Origin: Alteromonadaceae bacterium M269
GTDB lineage: Bacteria; Pseudomonadota; Gammaproteobacteria; Enterobacterales; Alteromonadaceae
NCBI GenBank assembly: GCA_004353515.1
Contig: SMNZ01000006.1
Coordinates: forward strand, 310,001 to 374,000
DNA: 64,000 bases
Reading direction: 5' to 3'
Shown here: positions 8,803-17,766 of the stretch, one piece after another
How positions within the stretch are numbered: the first letter of the stretch is position 1
Layout of the letters: the number at the start of each line of letters is the position of its first letter
Program-made: the position numbers and the translations under genes
The notes under the pieces: generated by a model
What the model was told of the DNA's origin: nothing
Seen by the model: only the letters and a program-made list of their open reading frames with translations
The model's database searches: none

Positions 8803-8871
8803 AGTTGTTAGGCTGGGTTTCAGTCAATTAACAGCAAGTAAGGTTCGAGGTTTCTAAAAGAAAAATATCCG

Positions 8872-8905
8872 CTCAATATCCGTCTTTTTATCAACGGATA
8901 TTGAG
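8872..8905. terminator. 12-bp perfect stem-loop between convergent operons
   Basis: CTCAATATCCGT and ACGGATATTGAG form perfect 12-bp arms with a 10-base loop that contains TTTTT. The site lies in the 119-bp gap between the response regulator and the convergent ABC permease. It probably stops transcription from both sides, although no classic T-tract follows the stem on either strand. Confidence 0.55.
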
Positions 8906-8921
8906 AAGATATGCCCCAAAA

Positions 8922-9824
8922 CTAGCTTCTTTTAGCTCTCAGTAGATAAGTAAGGTAGAGCAAACCACAGCCTAAGATGGATGCGCCAAACTCTATTTTT
9001 CCAAAGAGTGCTTTGGTTACAACAAAACCTAATGAGTTAGCTTCTCTTATACTGGAGTGGCTTACACGCAGACTAACATCAAGGTAGTCAAGTAACGCTT
9101 GCGATATCACTCCGTGTGATAGGTTGAAGTATTCAACAATGAAAGCTTCAATTAAAAGGATTACCGCGACAGGCAATACAGCCCATAACAATGGTGCTTT
9201 ATTTGAAAACATGGATGAAAGCATCAACCATGAAAATACAGGGAATAGCCACAGTGCGTATGGAATGATATTAATCCAAACTGCTGCAACGCTGGTGAGT
9301 ATATCTGCACTGCCCCAAAGCCCCCACAATGCGATGTCATAACCTAGTGACAGAACGGTGCAAGCGATAAACGCTAGTATCAGGATGATTACTAAGGTCA
9401 TAGTGGCTGCTAGCATAAAGATTGCTGGGATCACGAATGCACCGTGTAGCATTTTGATGATGACAGTTTGTGCGTCTGATACTGGCATAGAGCGCCAGAA
9501 GTAGGCTGAAAGGTCACGTCTCTCATCGAATAGGCAGCTGGTGAAATAGTGTAGCTGCAATACCAGAGCAACCACTACAAAAGGTAAGAACAAGCCAATA
9601 ATTCCCGCCTGGAACCCTTTATTAAGATGCTCACTACTCGTTGCATGTTGTAGCTCTGAGAGAGAGTCCATAATGCGCATATGCTGATAGTCTTCCAGCA
9701 AAAGGAATTGAGCTATGGGAGCAATCAATAACAGTGCTGCGATTATGATGGGAACCCACAAGAGCGTCTTTTCAAATTCCCAGATTTCTTTCTTAAAACT
9801 CGTGGTTATTTGTAGTGTATTCAT
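8922..9824 (-). CDS. ABC-2 type transporter permease
   Basis: The 300-residue membrane protein has about six hydrophobic helices, for example about 20-40, 73-95, 112-140, 185-205 and 208-225. It has the FTSCLFDERRDLSAYFWRSMPVSDAQTVIIKM segment seen in ABC-2 permeases of YtrA-controlled exporters (DERRD, with a WRSMPVS-like coupling loop). Its ATG overlaps the stop of the ATPase gene by 4 bp. The substrate is not evident; related systems respond to cell-wall-active or membrane stress. Confidence 0.83.
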   Translation of the reverse strand: MNTLQITTSFKKEIWEFEKTLLWVPIIIAALLLIAPIAQFLLLEDYQHMRIMDSLSELQHATSSEHLNKGFQAGIIGLFLPFVVVALVLQLHYFTSCLFDERRDLSAYFWRSMPVSDAQTVIIKMLHGAFVIPAIFMLAATMTLVIILILAFIACTVLSLGYDIALWGLWGSADILTSVAAVWINIIPYALWLFPVFSWLMLSSMFSNKAPLLWAVLPVAVILLIEAFIVEYFNLSHGVISQALLDYLDVSLRVSHSSIREANSLGFVVTKALFGKIEFGASILGCGLLYLTYLLRAKRS

Positions 9825-10681
9825 GCTTCTTGCTCCTGAGTCATGACCCCGACAAAAATATCGGCCAAGGTTGGCGTGCTAACGCTACCTAACGTCGACA
9901 GCTGGCTCTCTTCCGCTTTATCAAACAACAAGGTTGTGATTCCCATAATACTGTTTGAAAACAGTGGCTTGAGTGTTTTTGCTTGCTCAACTTTGTCGTT
10001 GGTTACTGCGAGTAATTTGAAGCGCTCGCGAATGTTGTCCACATTCTCAGAGATCACCAAGTTGCCATCACGAATGAATGCAACATCTGTCAAAATGTGT
10101 TCAATCTCTTCGATTTGGTGTGTGGTGACGATAATGCACTTATCTTCGTCGTAGAAATCTTCGAGCAAGTGATTGTAGAACTGACGACGTGTGAGTATGT
10201 CTAGCCCCAAGGTCGGCTCGTCGAGTATTAGTACCTTAGCGTCCACAGCCAGAATTAAGGCGAGGTGGAGTTGAGTCACCATACCCTTTGAGAGCGCTTT
10301 AACACGATCGCTGTGCTGGATATTGGTCTTCGCTAAAAATGTTTCCGCTTTTTCCAGATTGAAGTTGCGATGAACGCCTTGCATATAAGTTAGCGCTTGG
10401 CTGACTTTAAGCCATTTGGGTAATACCGCAACATCAGCAATGTAAGCGACATCATTTAACATAGCGTGGCGTTGAGTTTTAGGGTTGTACCCTAGGATAT
10501 CAATAGTGCCTTCAAAGCTTGTTAAGCCAAGTAGCGATTGCAGACAGGTTGTTTTGCCCGCACCATTTGGGCCTACAAGGCCAAGGATTTGTCCTGCACT
10601 TACACTGAGATCAACATCTTTTAAAACATGCTTATTTTTATAAGACTTATTTAGCCCCTTGATGGAGATTAGCTCTGTCAT
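9821..10681 (-). CDS. ABC transporter ATP-binding protein
   Basis: 286 residues with Walker A GPNGAGKTT (about 36-44), a Q-loop region, the degenerate signature LSKGMVTQLHLALILA and Walker B VLILDEPTLGLD, followed by the switch His (TTHQIEEIE). The layout is CcmA/YtrB-like. It is coupled by 4-bp overlaps to the GntR repressor upstream and the permease downstream, the usual YtrA-ATPase-permease order. It powers the exporter with the 300-residue permease. Confidence 0.93.
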   Translation of the reverse strand: MTELISIKGLNKSYKNKHVLKDVDLSVSAGQILGLVGPNGAGKTTCLQSLLGLTSFEGTIDILGYNPKTQRHAMLNDVAYIADVAVLPKWLKVSQALTYMQGVHRNFNLEKAETFLAKTNIQHSDRVKALSKGMVTQLHLALILAVDAKVLILDEPTLGLDILTRRQFYNHLLEDFYDEDKCIIVTTHQIEEIEHILTDVAFIRDGNLVISENVDNIRERFKLLAVTNDKVEQAKTLKPLFSNSIMGITTLLFDKAEESQLSTLGSVSTPTLADIFVGVMTQEQEA

Positions 10682-11043
10682 AATTGATTCTCCTTAAGCG
10701 GCTTTAAGAGTTGCTCAACCGATAAGTTAAGGCGTGTAATTTGTTGCAACACAACAGGCCATTTGTTCGATAGGAAGTTGTCACGCTCTCTTTCGAGTAC
10801 CGTTTCCTGCGCTCCATCTAATACAAACAGCCCTTTACCGCGTTGTTTTTCAACAATTTCTTCGTCTTGTAGCATTTGATACGCCTTAGATATCGTTATT
10901 GGGTTGAGTCTGTATTCAGCTGCAACTGCGCGCACTGATGGCAGGGCTTCACCTTCCTTTATATTGCCATCCATAATTCGCTCTATGACTTGCTGATAGA
11001 GCTGAATATAAATGGGCGAATCAGCGTCCCATTGTGTAGTCAT
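10678..11043 (-). CDS. GntR-family (YtrA-type) transcriptional repressor
   Basis: 121 residues from the ATG at 11043, with GAGGAG about 8 bp upstream; a GTG at 11052 is the alternative. The N-terminal winged helix is GntR-type (PIYIQLYQQVIERIMDGNIKEGE, LPSVRAVAAEYRLNPITISKAYQML). The short helical C-terminal part marks the YtrA subfamily, which lacks a large ligand domain. It probably represses its own ABC operon. An inverted repeat TGTATA-N8-TATACA lies about 40 bp upstream and is a good candidate operator. Confidence 0.9.
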   Translation of the reverse strand: MTTQWDADSPIYIQLYQQVIERIMDGNIKEGEALPSVRAVAAEYRLNPITISKAYQMLQDEEIVEKQRGKGLFVLDGAQETVLERERDNFLSNKWPVVLQQITRLNLSVEQLLKPLKENQL

Positions 11044-11081
11044 ACATATCACTCCTCACATGATCAGCCTGATAATAGGCT

Positions 11082-11101
11082 TGTATATATGGTGTTATAC
11101 A
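11082..11101. promoter_or_regulatory. TGTATA-N8-TATACA inverted repeat, candidate YtrA-type operator
   Basis: Perfect 6-bp arms lie 39-58 bp upstream of the GntR start, in the position of a core promoter. YtrA regulators usually bind their own promoter at AT-rich inverted repeats. The assignment is by position and symmetry only. Confidence 0.45.
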
Positions 11102-11220
11102 TCACCAACACACTTGGCGCAAATATGAACGAATCGGTAAATGTAACAAATTCTGTGAAAGCCCCATTTCGATAAAATAAGTCCTTATATATCAGCTGTT
11201 TGAAAATAGTAGGCAGAATT

Positions 11221-11240
11221 AGGGATAATGCATTATCCCT
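11221..11240. promoter_or_regulatory. 20-bp perfect palindrome in the 331-bp divergent gap
   Basis: AGGGATAATG is followed directly by CATTATCCCT, a perfect even palindrome without a loop, so a protein site fits better than a hairpin. It sits midway in the 331-bp gap (11044-11374) between the ytrA-like operon and the membrane gene at 11375. Apart from this, the TGTATA repeat and the 17-bp palindrome at 11316, I see no gene in the gap. Confidence 0.5.
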
Positions 11241-11315
11241 GAGTATTTTTGTTGATGGCAGTGTGTTATTGGTTTTAGCTTTTAGGTGATTTACTATGGC
11301 TAGCAACATACTAAG

Positions 11316-11332
11316 GTTGAATAGTATTCAAC
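11316..11332. promoter_or_regulatory. 17-bp palindrome upstream of the membrane gene
   Basis: GTTGAATA and TATTCAAC form perfect 8-bp arms around one G, 43 bp before the ATG at 11375. Its place near the expected promoter or leader suggests an operator for that gene. The regulator is unknown. Confidence 0.4.
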
Positions 11333-11374
11333 TTAAGCTACAAAAATCTCAATAAATAGACAAGGAACGAACTT

Positions 11375-12157
11375 ATGGAAAATAATCTCTATCAGGCACC
11401 GGAATCTTCACTAGAAACAGAAAATGAAGTGACGTCTGCCTATGAATATACAGGTCCTAGGAGTCGCCCAATAGGCGATGCTATGGAATGGATCGGAGGT
11501 GGCTTCTCGATATTCAAACAGTCACCGGGGCCATGGATAGTCACATTACTCGTCGGTTTTGTCGTCAGTATTATTATTAATCTCATCCCCGTTATCGGAG
11601 CTTTCGCTGCGATGTTCACGACCTATGTTTGGATCGGAGGGTTGATGATGGGGTGTCAGGCAGTATCGGAAGGAAAGCCCTTTGATGTGAAGTACCTCTT
11701 TGCTGGGTTCTCTCATCGGGTAGGAGCATTAATCGGCTTATCGACTATTTATCTTGTGATTTTCGTCATTATCATGTTCGGTGCTATGGGAAGTACTTTC
11801 ACGGCTATGATGACTGATCCTGAGGCTTTTGCTGCTGGTGGCCTTGATACAACAACTTTCCTGTTGTCATTTTTGATTGCTATGGCTTTGTTGATTCCTG
11901 TTATGATGTTGATGTGGTTCGCACCAATTTTAATTGTCTTACAGAATATGTCTGTAATTGAAGCCATGAAGGCAAGCTTTGTTGGTTGTCTTAAAAACGT
12001 TTTACCCTTCTTACTTTACGGTGTCGTATTCCTATTTCTATATATTCTGGGTGCTATCCCGTTAATGCTAGGCTTGTTGGTAGTTGTACCTATGCTATTC
12101 GGATCAATGCATGCGTCTTATCAGAGTATTTACCTATCTCCTAAGACCCAAGACTAG
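11375..12157 (+). CDS. BPSS1780-like multi-pass membrane protein
   Basis: The 260-residue protein has a hydrophilic N-terminus (about 1-45) and then RPIGDAMEWIGGGFSIFKQSPGPWI, the opening typical of the BPSS1780 membrane family (W..GF.LF..SPG.W). Five to six hydrophobic helices follow, and a repeated MFAPILIV-like segment (MMLMWFAPILIVLQNMSVIEAMKASF) resembles DUF-type permease-like proteins. The start has AAGGA about 10 bp upstream (caaggaacgaacttATG). No function is established for the family. It has its own promoter region with two palindromes. Confidence 0.75.
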   Translation: MENNLYQAPESSLETENEVTSAYEYTGPRSRPIGDAMEWIGGGFSIFKQSPGPWIVTLLVGFVVSIIINLIPVIGAFAAMFTTYVWIGGLMMGCQAVSEGKPFDVKYLFAGFSHRVGALIGLSTIYLVIFVIIMFGAMGSTFTAMMTDPEAFAAGGLDTTTFLLSFLIAMALLIPVMMLMWFAPILIVLQNMSVIEAMKASFVGCLKNVLPFLLYGVVFLFLYILGAIPLMLGLLVVVPMLFGSMHASYQSIYLSPKTQD

Positions 12158-12164
12158 AAAACGC

Positions 12165-12194
12165 GAGGCAGTAAAATTACTTTTTTGCTGCCTC
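12165..12194. terminator. Bidirectional stem-loop between convergent genes
   Basis: GAGGCAG and CTGCCTC pair across a 16-base loop that includes TTTTTT. The right arm lies in the last codons of the convergent 139-residue gene. It probably ends the transcript of the membrane gene and perhaps both. Confidence 0.5.
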
Positions 12195-12596
12195 AATTTG
12201 TTCATTCAACCAGAGGGTGACGTCTTCTTCATTGTCTGAGAAGAAGTAAGGTAGGCCAGCTTCTTTGTATATTTCTTCCCAAAACAGCTTGATAGCATTC
12301 TCATACTGAACATCTTTAAAGACTAATCCAGTAGCAACTAAACCAGTATTATCCATACCTTGTTTGACTGTCTCTATGGTGAAAGATTTGGCTTCGGGGG
12401 GATATAGTGGCAAGCCATGCAATATGACCAAGCTTGCCCAAGGTGCTCCAATAAGCTTTCCTCTCAGTGGTGCAACTTCTTCGCGGTATCGTTGAGCCAT
12501 TTCGAAGTTCCATGGGCCTTCTCCTTCTATTACTAAAAAACGATCTCGAACAGAGAGATTTATGAAGCCGTGTTCAGGGAAAATTCGATTATTCAA
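12177..12596 (-). CDS. Hypothetical protein, STAS/SpoIIAA-like size and pattern
   Basis: The 139-residue soluble protein has no signal peptide. Its start (about residues 12-45, INLSVRDRFLVIEGEGPWNFEMAQRYREEV) and alternating strand/helix pattern resemble SpoIIAA-like (STAS-fold) proteins of similar length. No motif gives a reaction. It faces the membrane gene at 11375 tail to tail and is followed upstream by the chemoreceptor gene. I would call it conserved hypothetical. Confidence 0.6.
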   Translation of the reverse strand: MNNRIFPEHGFINLSVRDRFLVIEGEGPWNFEMAQRYREEVAPLRGKLIGAPWASLVILHGLPLYPPEAKSFTIETVKQGMDNTGLVATGLVFKDVQYENAIKLFWEEIYKEAGLPYFFSDNEEDVTLWLNEQIEAAKK

Positions 12597-12756
12597 AACG
12601 TCCTATCATTCTTTGGTTTTAATGCTTAACGAGATATCAATCATAGCTGATTTCTTTGCAAAACTTCGCTATGTAGTGAGGCGAGTATGAAAATTTTTCT
12701 TACCCCACTACTGTACATAAAACCTGACACTCCTGTCAAAAAGTCCAACTAACGTG

Positions 12757-14763
12757 TTACACAGTTACATCCTTTAATAGGGAGGTGAGTTTGGTTGATA
12801 TCGCCTGCATTTTGTCGCTTTGCTCAGAGGTGTGTTGAGCTTCGACTATAGTCCTTTCAGAGATTTCCTGAATGCTTTCTATGCGTTTATTGATATTGTC
12901 GGCAACGCGTTGCTGCTCAGAGGTAATTTCGACAATCCCTTGGCGCATATCGTTCATTTTAGCGATAGCATTAATAATGGCGTTAAGTGATTCGTTTGCT
13001 TTGCTTGCGTGCTCAACACTGTCAGTTGCTAAGTTTTGGCTGCTCTCCATGACACCAACGGCGTTCTGTGCATCTGATTGCAACTTTTCAATCATTGAGT
13101 GTATTTCGTTGGTGGCTTCTTGTGTCCTGCCTGCTAGGGTCCTTACTTCATCAGCAACAACAGCGAAGCCTCGACCATGTTCTCCCGCTCGGGCCGCTTC
13201 AATAGCAGCGTTCAATGCCAGTAAGTTGGTTTGATCGGCGATGGAGGTAATCACATCCACAACAGTACCGATCTCTGTCGTGTTTTGATGAAGCTTTGAT
13301 GTGACTTCTACCGCGCTGGACACGCCTTCTGCCAATTGGTTAATGCCAGTCATCGAACGAGCAACAATATCACGGCCTGCTTCGGCTTCTTTATCTGCTT
13401 CTATGGCTATATCCGCAACTTGATCCGCGACCGTATTGAGAGCTCGTAACATGCTATTAGTGGCTTCAGCAACCTCTTGTGTTTGGCTTTCTTGGTTTTG
13501 TACCGAGCGATTGCTCTGCTTTGTATGTTGAGAGAGGTTTTCAGCCGAGTCAGAGATTTGCAGCATTTGATTTGTCATCTCTTTAATTAACTGCGCAACT
13601 TTTTGCGCCATGGTATCAAAGCTATAAGAGACCTGTGCCCACTCATCTTTGCTGGTGACATTGATACGCGCAGAGAAGTCATTCTTGGCGAGAGTGTCTG
13701 CCATGCCTGTAAAGGCAGCAAACTTCTCTGTCATGGCTTGATAGAAACCCAAGAACAGATAACCAGCGATAAGAAGGGTAGATACATTGAGGACAATAAG
13801 ACCGAGTTCATAGCTCTTTTGAGTGCTAATACTCTCTTCCACTTGGACCATAAGTAAGCGCCTGTTCTCTGTATACAAGGCCTCAATACTTTCCTTGGTT
13901 GCAGATGCCAACGCATTAAACTCCTGGTTATCCGCTTCTATGCTGTCGGGATCAAGGATTTTATCCTTGATGAGCATACTCAAGCTAACCAAGTTGGCTA
14001 ACGCAGGTTCGCTATACATCGAGAGAGACTGGCGCATGCTTTCATCCGCTTCGAATACTTTGTTTAAGGAGCGCGTCATGTTCTTTTCTTCGACTAACAA
14101 TTGCTCTTGATGGCTTGCAAGAGCTAGGTAGCTGTCGGGGGTGAAGCGGTTACGAAATATGACACTACTGGCTGTATCGTCGCTCTTAGCAACAAGTTCC
14201 GACAAAACAGGAATACGCTGGATGGCGAGGTTGACCATATAGAAACTGGCTAAATTTGGAGAGAGGGTGAGATCGGTTTCATCAGCAACATCTCGCATGC
14301 CTCCCATCAACATGGTCAAGATGTCGGTGTGTCGCTGGTCGCGGAACCCCGAACGCATTTCCAAAGCGTTATCTCTTAATGTTTCCCACTCTTCGAAAAG
14401 GCTGAATAAATCAAAACTGGATTTCGACGGCAAACTCTTATGCAACACGATAAGTTTATTAAATTGTTCGTCGACTTTCTTTTGCTGCGCAATCACTTCT
14501 TCACGCGTATTAAGATCAAAAGTAAAACGCGACATCGTGGTTCTTAAATTAATGAGCTCCGAGATTAATGGGACAGACTGATTAATATAGTCTAATCCCA
14601 GTAATTTCTTTTGCGAGACTTTAATCGTGTTATTCGCAGCAGAAACAGCCTGAAAATTGATAACACCGATTGGGATTAAAAATATAATCGTAATTAAAAC
14701 AAACTTGCTACTTAAGCTAAGATTGTTCATTAGTTTTACGGCAGGTGATAGCCAGTTACCCAT
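12757..14763 (-). CDS. Transmembrane methyl-accepting chemotaxis protein
   Basis: 668 residues: TM1 about 19-41, a roughly 280-residue periplasmic helical sensor, TM2 about 320-342, a HAMP domain (about 345-395), then the MCP signalling coiled coil. The hairpin tip reads [39 protein letters not shown]. It ends SLLKDVTV and so lacks a CheR-tether pentapeptide. The ligand is unknown. It is monocistronic and well away from the che operon at 44 kb, so it may feed a different array, such as the flagellar one. The 279-bp region upstream is AT-rich. Confidence 0.93.
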   Translation of the reverse strand: MGNWLSPAVKLMNNLSLSSKFVLITIIFLIPIGVINFQAVSAANNTIKVSQKKLLGLDYINQSVPLISELINLRTTMSRFTFDLNTREEVIAQQKKVDEQFNKLIVLHKSLPSKSSFDLFSLFEEWETLRDNALEMRSGFRDQRHTDILTMLMGGMRDVADETDLTLSPNLASFYMVNLAIQRIPVLSELVAKSDDTASSVIFRNRFTPDSYLALASHQEQLLVEEKNMTRSLNKVFEADESMRQSLSMYSEPALANLVSLSMLIKDKILDPDSIEADNQEFNALASATKESIEALYTENRRLLMVQVEESISTQKSYELGLIVLNVSTLLIAGYLFLGFYQAMTEKFAAFTGMADTLAKNDFSARINVTSKDEWAQVSYSFDTMAQKVAQLIKEMTNQMLQISDSAENLSQHTKQSNRSVQNQESQTQEVAEATNSMLRALNTVADQVADIAIEADKEAEAGRDIVARSMTGINQLAEGVSSAVEVTSKLHQNTTEIGTVVDVITSIADQTNLLALNAAIEAARAGEHGRGFAVVADEVRTLAGRTQEATNEIHSMIEKLQSDAQNAVGVMESSQNLATDSVEHASKANESLNAIINAIAKMNDMRQGIVEITSEQQRVADNINKRIESIQEISERTIVEAQHTSEQSDKMQAISTKLTSLLKDVTV

Positions 14764-15008
14764 TTAATATCTCCATTGTTTTCCTTTTTCATTACCCATC
14801 AGCGAAGCTGGATAAAAAACTAAGCCATCTTCTTATATTGTTTTAGTTATAATTCTAATTTGTGACTTTTTGACGATACAAATTCATTATTTTTATAGTA
14901 TCAACACAGATTGTAAGGTTAATTGCGAATCCAGAGTTAGTCAAAGCTGTAGCCCAGGTATTTCAAGTGAAAAGCAAAATTGTTATGGAAATGAAATAAT
15001 TAGGTTTT

Positions 15009-15043
15009 AGCGGTTAGAAGCCGTTTTTATCGGCTAAACCGCT
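15009..15043 (-). terminator. Stem-loop at the 3' end of rlmA
   Basis: On the minus strand AGCGGTTTAGCCG pairs imperfectly with CGGCTTCTAACCGCT, starting at the rlmA stop codon. It is a stable hairpin without a clear T-tract, so termination is likely but inferred. Confidence 0.45.
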
Positions 15044-15867
15044 TATTTATTTGTAGGATTAAATAATCTGATATGGAAGGATGCAGTTATTTTCTTTAAA
15101 TTCTCAATGATTTTTTCTATTTTATTTTGATCTGCTGACCAGTAAAACGGTGTCATCATTAATAAGTTTTTTCGAGCTTGTGGATCGGCAATTTCAAACT
15201 CATAAGTTAATATTTCTTGGTGAGATAGCGTAAATTGTCTGACTAAGTCATCTAATATTTTATGCTCTTCGGGTTTATCGTAAATTTGTGCTTTTATTTC
15301 TTTAAGATGACTGGGCGCAGGAGACACCTGACACCACGATCCAGTCGGCTTTAATATTCGATGAACTTCGTCTGTATTTGACGGAGCAAATATTTGCAGA
15401 ACAGTATCAATATTTTGTGCGCTTGTTGGTAAGTTGGCGTTGCTAGCCACAGCAAAGTTCGTATGCTTGTATTTTTTTGCTGCTTTTTGAATGGCATTTT
15501 TAGAGATATCACTACCGCAAGTAGTTACAGTGATACCTTGGTTTCCCAATTGTTCTCTGATGGTATTGAGATAATATCCTTCGCCGCAGCCGATATCGTA
15601 AAGTGTTGTCGCAGAGCTACCGTTAGCTCGCTCAGTTAACAGTTCGGCTACTTTGCTCGCTAATGGTTGATAATGCCCTTGTTCTAGAAAGGCTCTTCTC
15701 GCATTGATCATGACGTTATTATCACCAGGATCTTTAGTGCGTTTTTTATTGGCTAAGAGCAAATTGACATAACCCTCTTTGGCGATATCAAATTGATGAC
15801 CGTTAGTGCAGGACCATGATGACGAATTTTTAACTAAGTCGCTCTGACAAGCGGGGCAAATCCACAT
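15043..15867 (-). CDS. rlmA: 23S rRNA (guanine(745)-N(1))-methyltransferase RlmA
   Basis: The 274-residue protein begins with the RlmA zinc site C4PAC7...C20TNGH24. Next comes the family segment EGYVNLLLANKKRTKDPGDN...MINARRAFLEQGHYQPL. The SAM-binding loop is LYDIGCGEGYYL (about 95-107). It methylates G745 in helix 35 of 23S rRNA near the exit tunnel. Length agrees with E. coli RlmA (269). It is monocistronic, with a stem-loop at its stop codon. Confidence 0.93.
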   Translation of the reverse strand: MWICPACQSDLVKNSSSWSCTNGHQFDIAKEGYVNLLLANKKRTKDPGDNNVMINARRAFLEQGHYQPLASKVAELLTERANGSSATTLYDIGCGEGYYLNTIREQLGNQGITVTTCGSDISKNAIQKAAKKYKHTNFAVASNANLPTSAQNIDTVLQIFAPSNTDEVHRILKPTGSWCQVSPAPSHLKEIKAQIYDKPEEHKILDDLVRQFTLSHQEILTYEFEIADPQARKNLLMMTPFYWSADQNKIEKIIENLKKITASFHIRLFNPTNK

Positions 15868-16035
15868 TGGGTGTTCTATCGTTATTGCTTAAAGGGTGAT
15901 CGTATCGCAATTTACATAGATTGGTATATACCCAAATTATATGGCGATGCATGATTCAGTAGCTTGGGTATAAAATGATTTAGCGATACTCTTCATCTTT
16001 CAAATTGCGCATCATTATATGGACTAAGTTATCGA

Positions 16036-16665
16036 ATGAAGTTAATACATCAGGATTATATTGTCGGCTATGGGAGCTTGCTGAGTCACGATAGCCGGCT
16101 CAATCATTCTCAAATTAATGAAAAGGCCTATCCGTTAGAGCTCAGAGGATGGCAACGTTCTTGGGTAACACGCTCGCTGGAAGAAAAACAAACTTACGTA
16201 GGAGCAACACGCCAATTAGGTGCGATGATGAACGGCGCTTTGATCCCAACTCAAGAGATAACCCTGGAATTGGAGGAAAGAGAGTCAGACTATCGGTTTA
16301 CCCGTCTTACTGTGGATGATTTTTCTTTCGAAGCTTATCTGCCAGAGGCAGAGTCTTTACTTAAAGAGCAATTAGTAAGCAGCAATATTTGGGTTTGCGA
16401 GACCCTGATGGTAAATAATGCAGATGATAACTACCCCGTAAACCAATCCTACGTAGACACTTGCCTTATTGGCTGTTTAGAAGTTGGAGGTAGTGCTTTC
16501 GCTATGCAGTTTATTAAACAAACTTTGGGTTGGGACAATGCTTGGGTGAACGATAGAATTGCAAAGCGTTATCCTCGCTACGCAAGAATATCCGAGGTAG
16601 ACCAAGCCCGGATTGATTCAGAGCTAGATTCTATCTTGCATCATAGAAGTGAGTTAGCTGCGTGA
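16036..16665 (+). CDS. Gamma-glutamylcyclotransferase-like (GGCT-fold) protein
   Basis: 209 residues with the GGCT superfamily's YGSLL loop (IVGYGSLLSHDSR, about 10-20) and a central LEERESDYRFTRL that matches the conserved lD.rE..Y segment carrying the catalytic Glu. It may act on gamma-glutamyl compounds, but the substrate is not defined. Its TGA overlaps the ATG of the acetyltransferase by one base, and a VOC protein follows 9 bp later, so all three form one operon. Confidence 0.75.
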   Translation: MKLIHQDYIVGYGSLLSHDSRLNHSQINEKAYPLELRGWQRSWVTRSLEEKQTYVGATRQLGAMMNGALIPTQEITLELEERESDYRFTRLTVDDFSFEAYLPEAESLLKEQLVSSNIWVCETLMVNNADDNYPVNQSYVDTCLIGCLEVGGSAFAMQFIKQTLGWDNAWVNDRIAKRYPRYARISEVDQARIDSELDSILHHRSELAA

Positions 16666-17180
16666 TGACCAAAATTGAAAGTATCGAAACAGAAAGATTG
16701 ATATTAGAGGCTTTAACACTTGATGACGCCGACTTTGTTAAAGACCTGTTTAATGATCCAGATAGCTTGCGGTATATCGGAGATAAACAGATTTACGACA
16801 GGGCCAGCAGTGAACGTTACTTGCTGGATGGCCCAATGGCATCCTACGAAAACTATGGTTTTGGTATACTCAAGGTATCTGTCAAAAGCACTGGCGTGCC
16901 TATTGGTTGTTGTGGTTTGTTGCAACGCGAATACCTAGCTGGACCGGATATAGGCTTTTCGAGCCTTCCTCAGTTTCGAGGCCAAGGTTATCTCTATGAA
17001 GCCGGTAGTGCAGTTTTGGAGCATGCCAAGGCTAAGTCATATGAAAGTATTTACGGTATCGTCAGTCCAGATAATATCGCCTCAATTAAACTATTAAAGA
17101 AACTCGGTCTCGATTATCAAGGACCTCTACCCTCAGATGTCGAAGAAAGAACGACAGACGTCTACTGCATTAAATTTTAA
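16665..17180 (+). CDS. GNAT family N-acetyltransferase (RimJ/RimL-like)
   Basis: 171 residues from the ATG at 16665 (TGATG overlap with the previous gene). It begins IETERLILEALTLDDADF, as RimJ/RimL-type GNAT enzymes do. The acetyl-CoA loop is PQFRGQGYLYEAGSAVLEHA (about 105-124), and SIKLLKKLGLDYQG is typical of the C-terminal half. The target (a protein N-terminus or small amine) is unknown. Middle gene of the GGCT/GNAT/VOC operon. Confidence 0.9.
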   Translation: MTKIESIETERLILEALTLDDADFVKDLFNDPDSLRYIGDKQIYDRASSERYLLDGPMASYENYGFGILKVSVKSTGVPIGCCGLLQREYLAGPDIGFSSLPQFRGQGYLYEAGSAVLEHAKAKSYESIYGIVSPDNIASIKLLKKLGLDYQGPLPSDVEERTTDVYCIKF

Positions 17181-17189
17181 GGAAACATC

Positions 17190-17582
17190 ATGCCAAATAT
17201 TGCCGCTTTGAGTCTTTTAGTGAGTGACTACGACGAAGCGATTCAGTTCTTTACCCAAGCCTTAAACTTCGAGTTAGTGGAAGATACGGATCTTGGCGGA
17301 GGAAAGCGCTGGGTTAGAGTAAGGCCTAATGGTGAGCAGGGCAGTGACTTGGTGTTGGCTCAAGCATCGGATGACGAACAGAAGCAATTGGTCGGTCGCC
17401 AGATGGGTGGGCGAGTCGGCTTTTTCTTGCACACAGACGATTTCGATAGAGACCAGCAACACATGCTAGCTCATGGTGTTAGCTTTTTGGAGGAGGCTCG
17501 CAACGAGCCCTACGGCAAAGTGGCTGTATTTGAAGACTTATACGGCAATACTTGGGATTTATTGGAGCCTAAAGCTAACTAA
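17190..17582 (+). CDS. VOC (glyoxalase/bleomycin-resistance) superfamily protein
   Basis: 130 residues with the paired beta-alpha-beta-beta-beta modules of the VOC fold. It starts ALSLLVSDYDEAIQFFTQALNFELVED and ends VFEDLYGNTWDLLEP, where the final Glu is a usual metal ligand. The reaction is not predictable. Last gene of the operon with the GGCT-like and GNAT proteins; AAGGAAAC lies just upstream. A REP-like pair follows the stop. Confidence 0.88.
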   Translation: MPNIAALSLLVSDYDEAIQFFTQALNFELVEDTDLGGGKRWVRVRPNGEQGSDLVLAQASDDEQKQLVGRQMGGRVGFFLHTDDFDRDQQHMLAHGVSFLEEARNEPYGKVAVFEDLYGNTWDLLEPKAN

Positions 17583-17620
17583 CCTCTGGTTTGCCCATTA
17601 TACACCCACATACTGCTATC

Positions 17621-17750
17621 CTGTGGGAGCTGGATTCGCGAACAAGTTCGGCTCCTACAGGTAAGAAAATAGGTAAATTGTAGGAGCTGGATTTATCCGC
17701 GAATTGTTGGAGCTTGGGATTTATTTGAGAACAAGCTCAGCTCCTAAAGG
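17621..17750. repeat. REP-like GTAGGAGC palindromes in a convergent gap
   Basis: Two inverted elements are visible. At 17621-17660 CTGTGGGAGC pairs with GCTCCTACAG. From about 17679 to 17746 GTAGGAGC faces CAGCTCCTA, with a degenerate TTGGAGC in between. The interiors share GGATTTATCCGCGAA-like sequence. The GTAG head and palindromic body are those of bacterial REP elements, which RAYT transposases mobilise. They fill the gap between the VOC gene and the convergent PhoD-like gene. Confidence 0.75.
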
Positions 17751-17766
17751 AAACCTGGTTTTTAAT

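Noticed and set aside
12717-12745. Small hairpin TGACA/TGTCA downstream of the chemoreceptor gene
   Set aside because: Only a 5-bp stem and a short interrupted T-tract; too weak to call a terminator.
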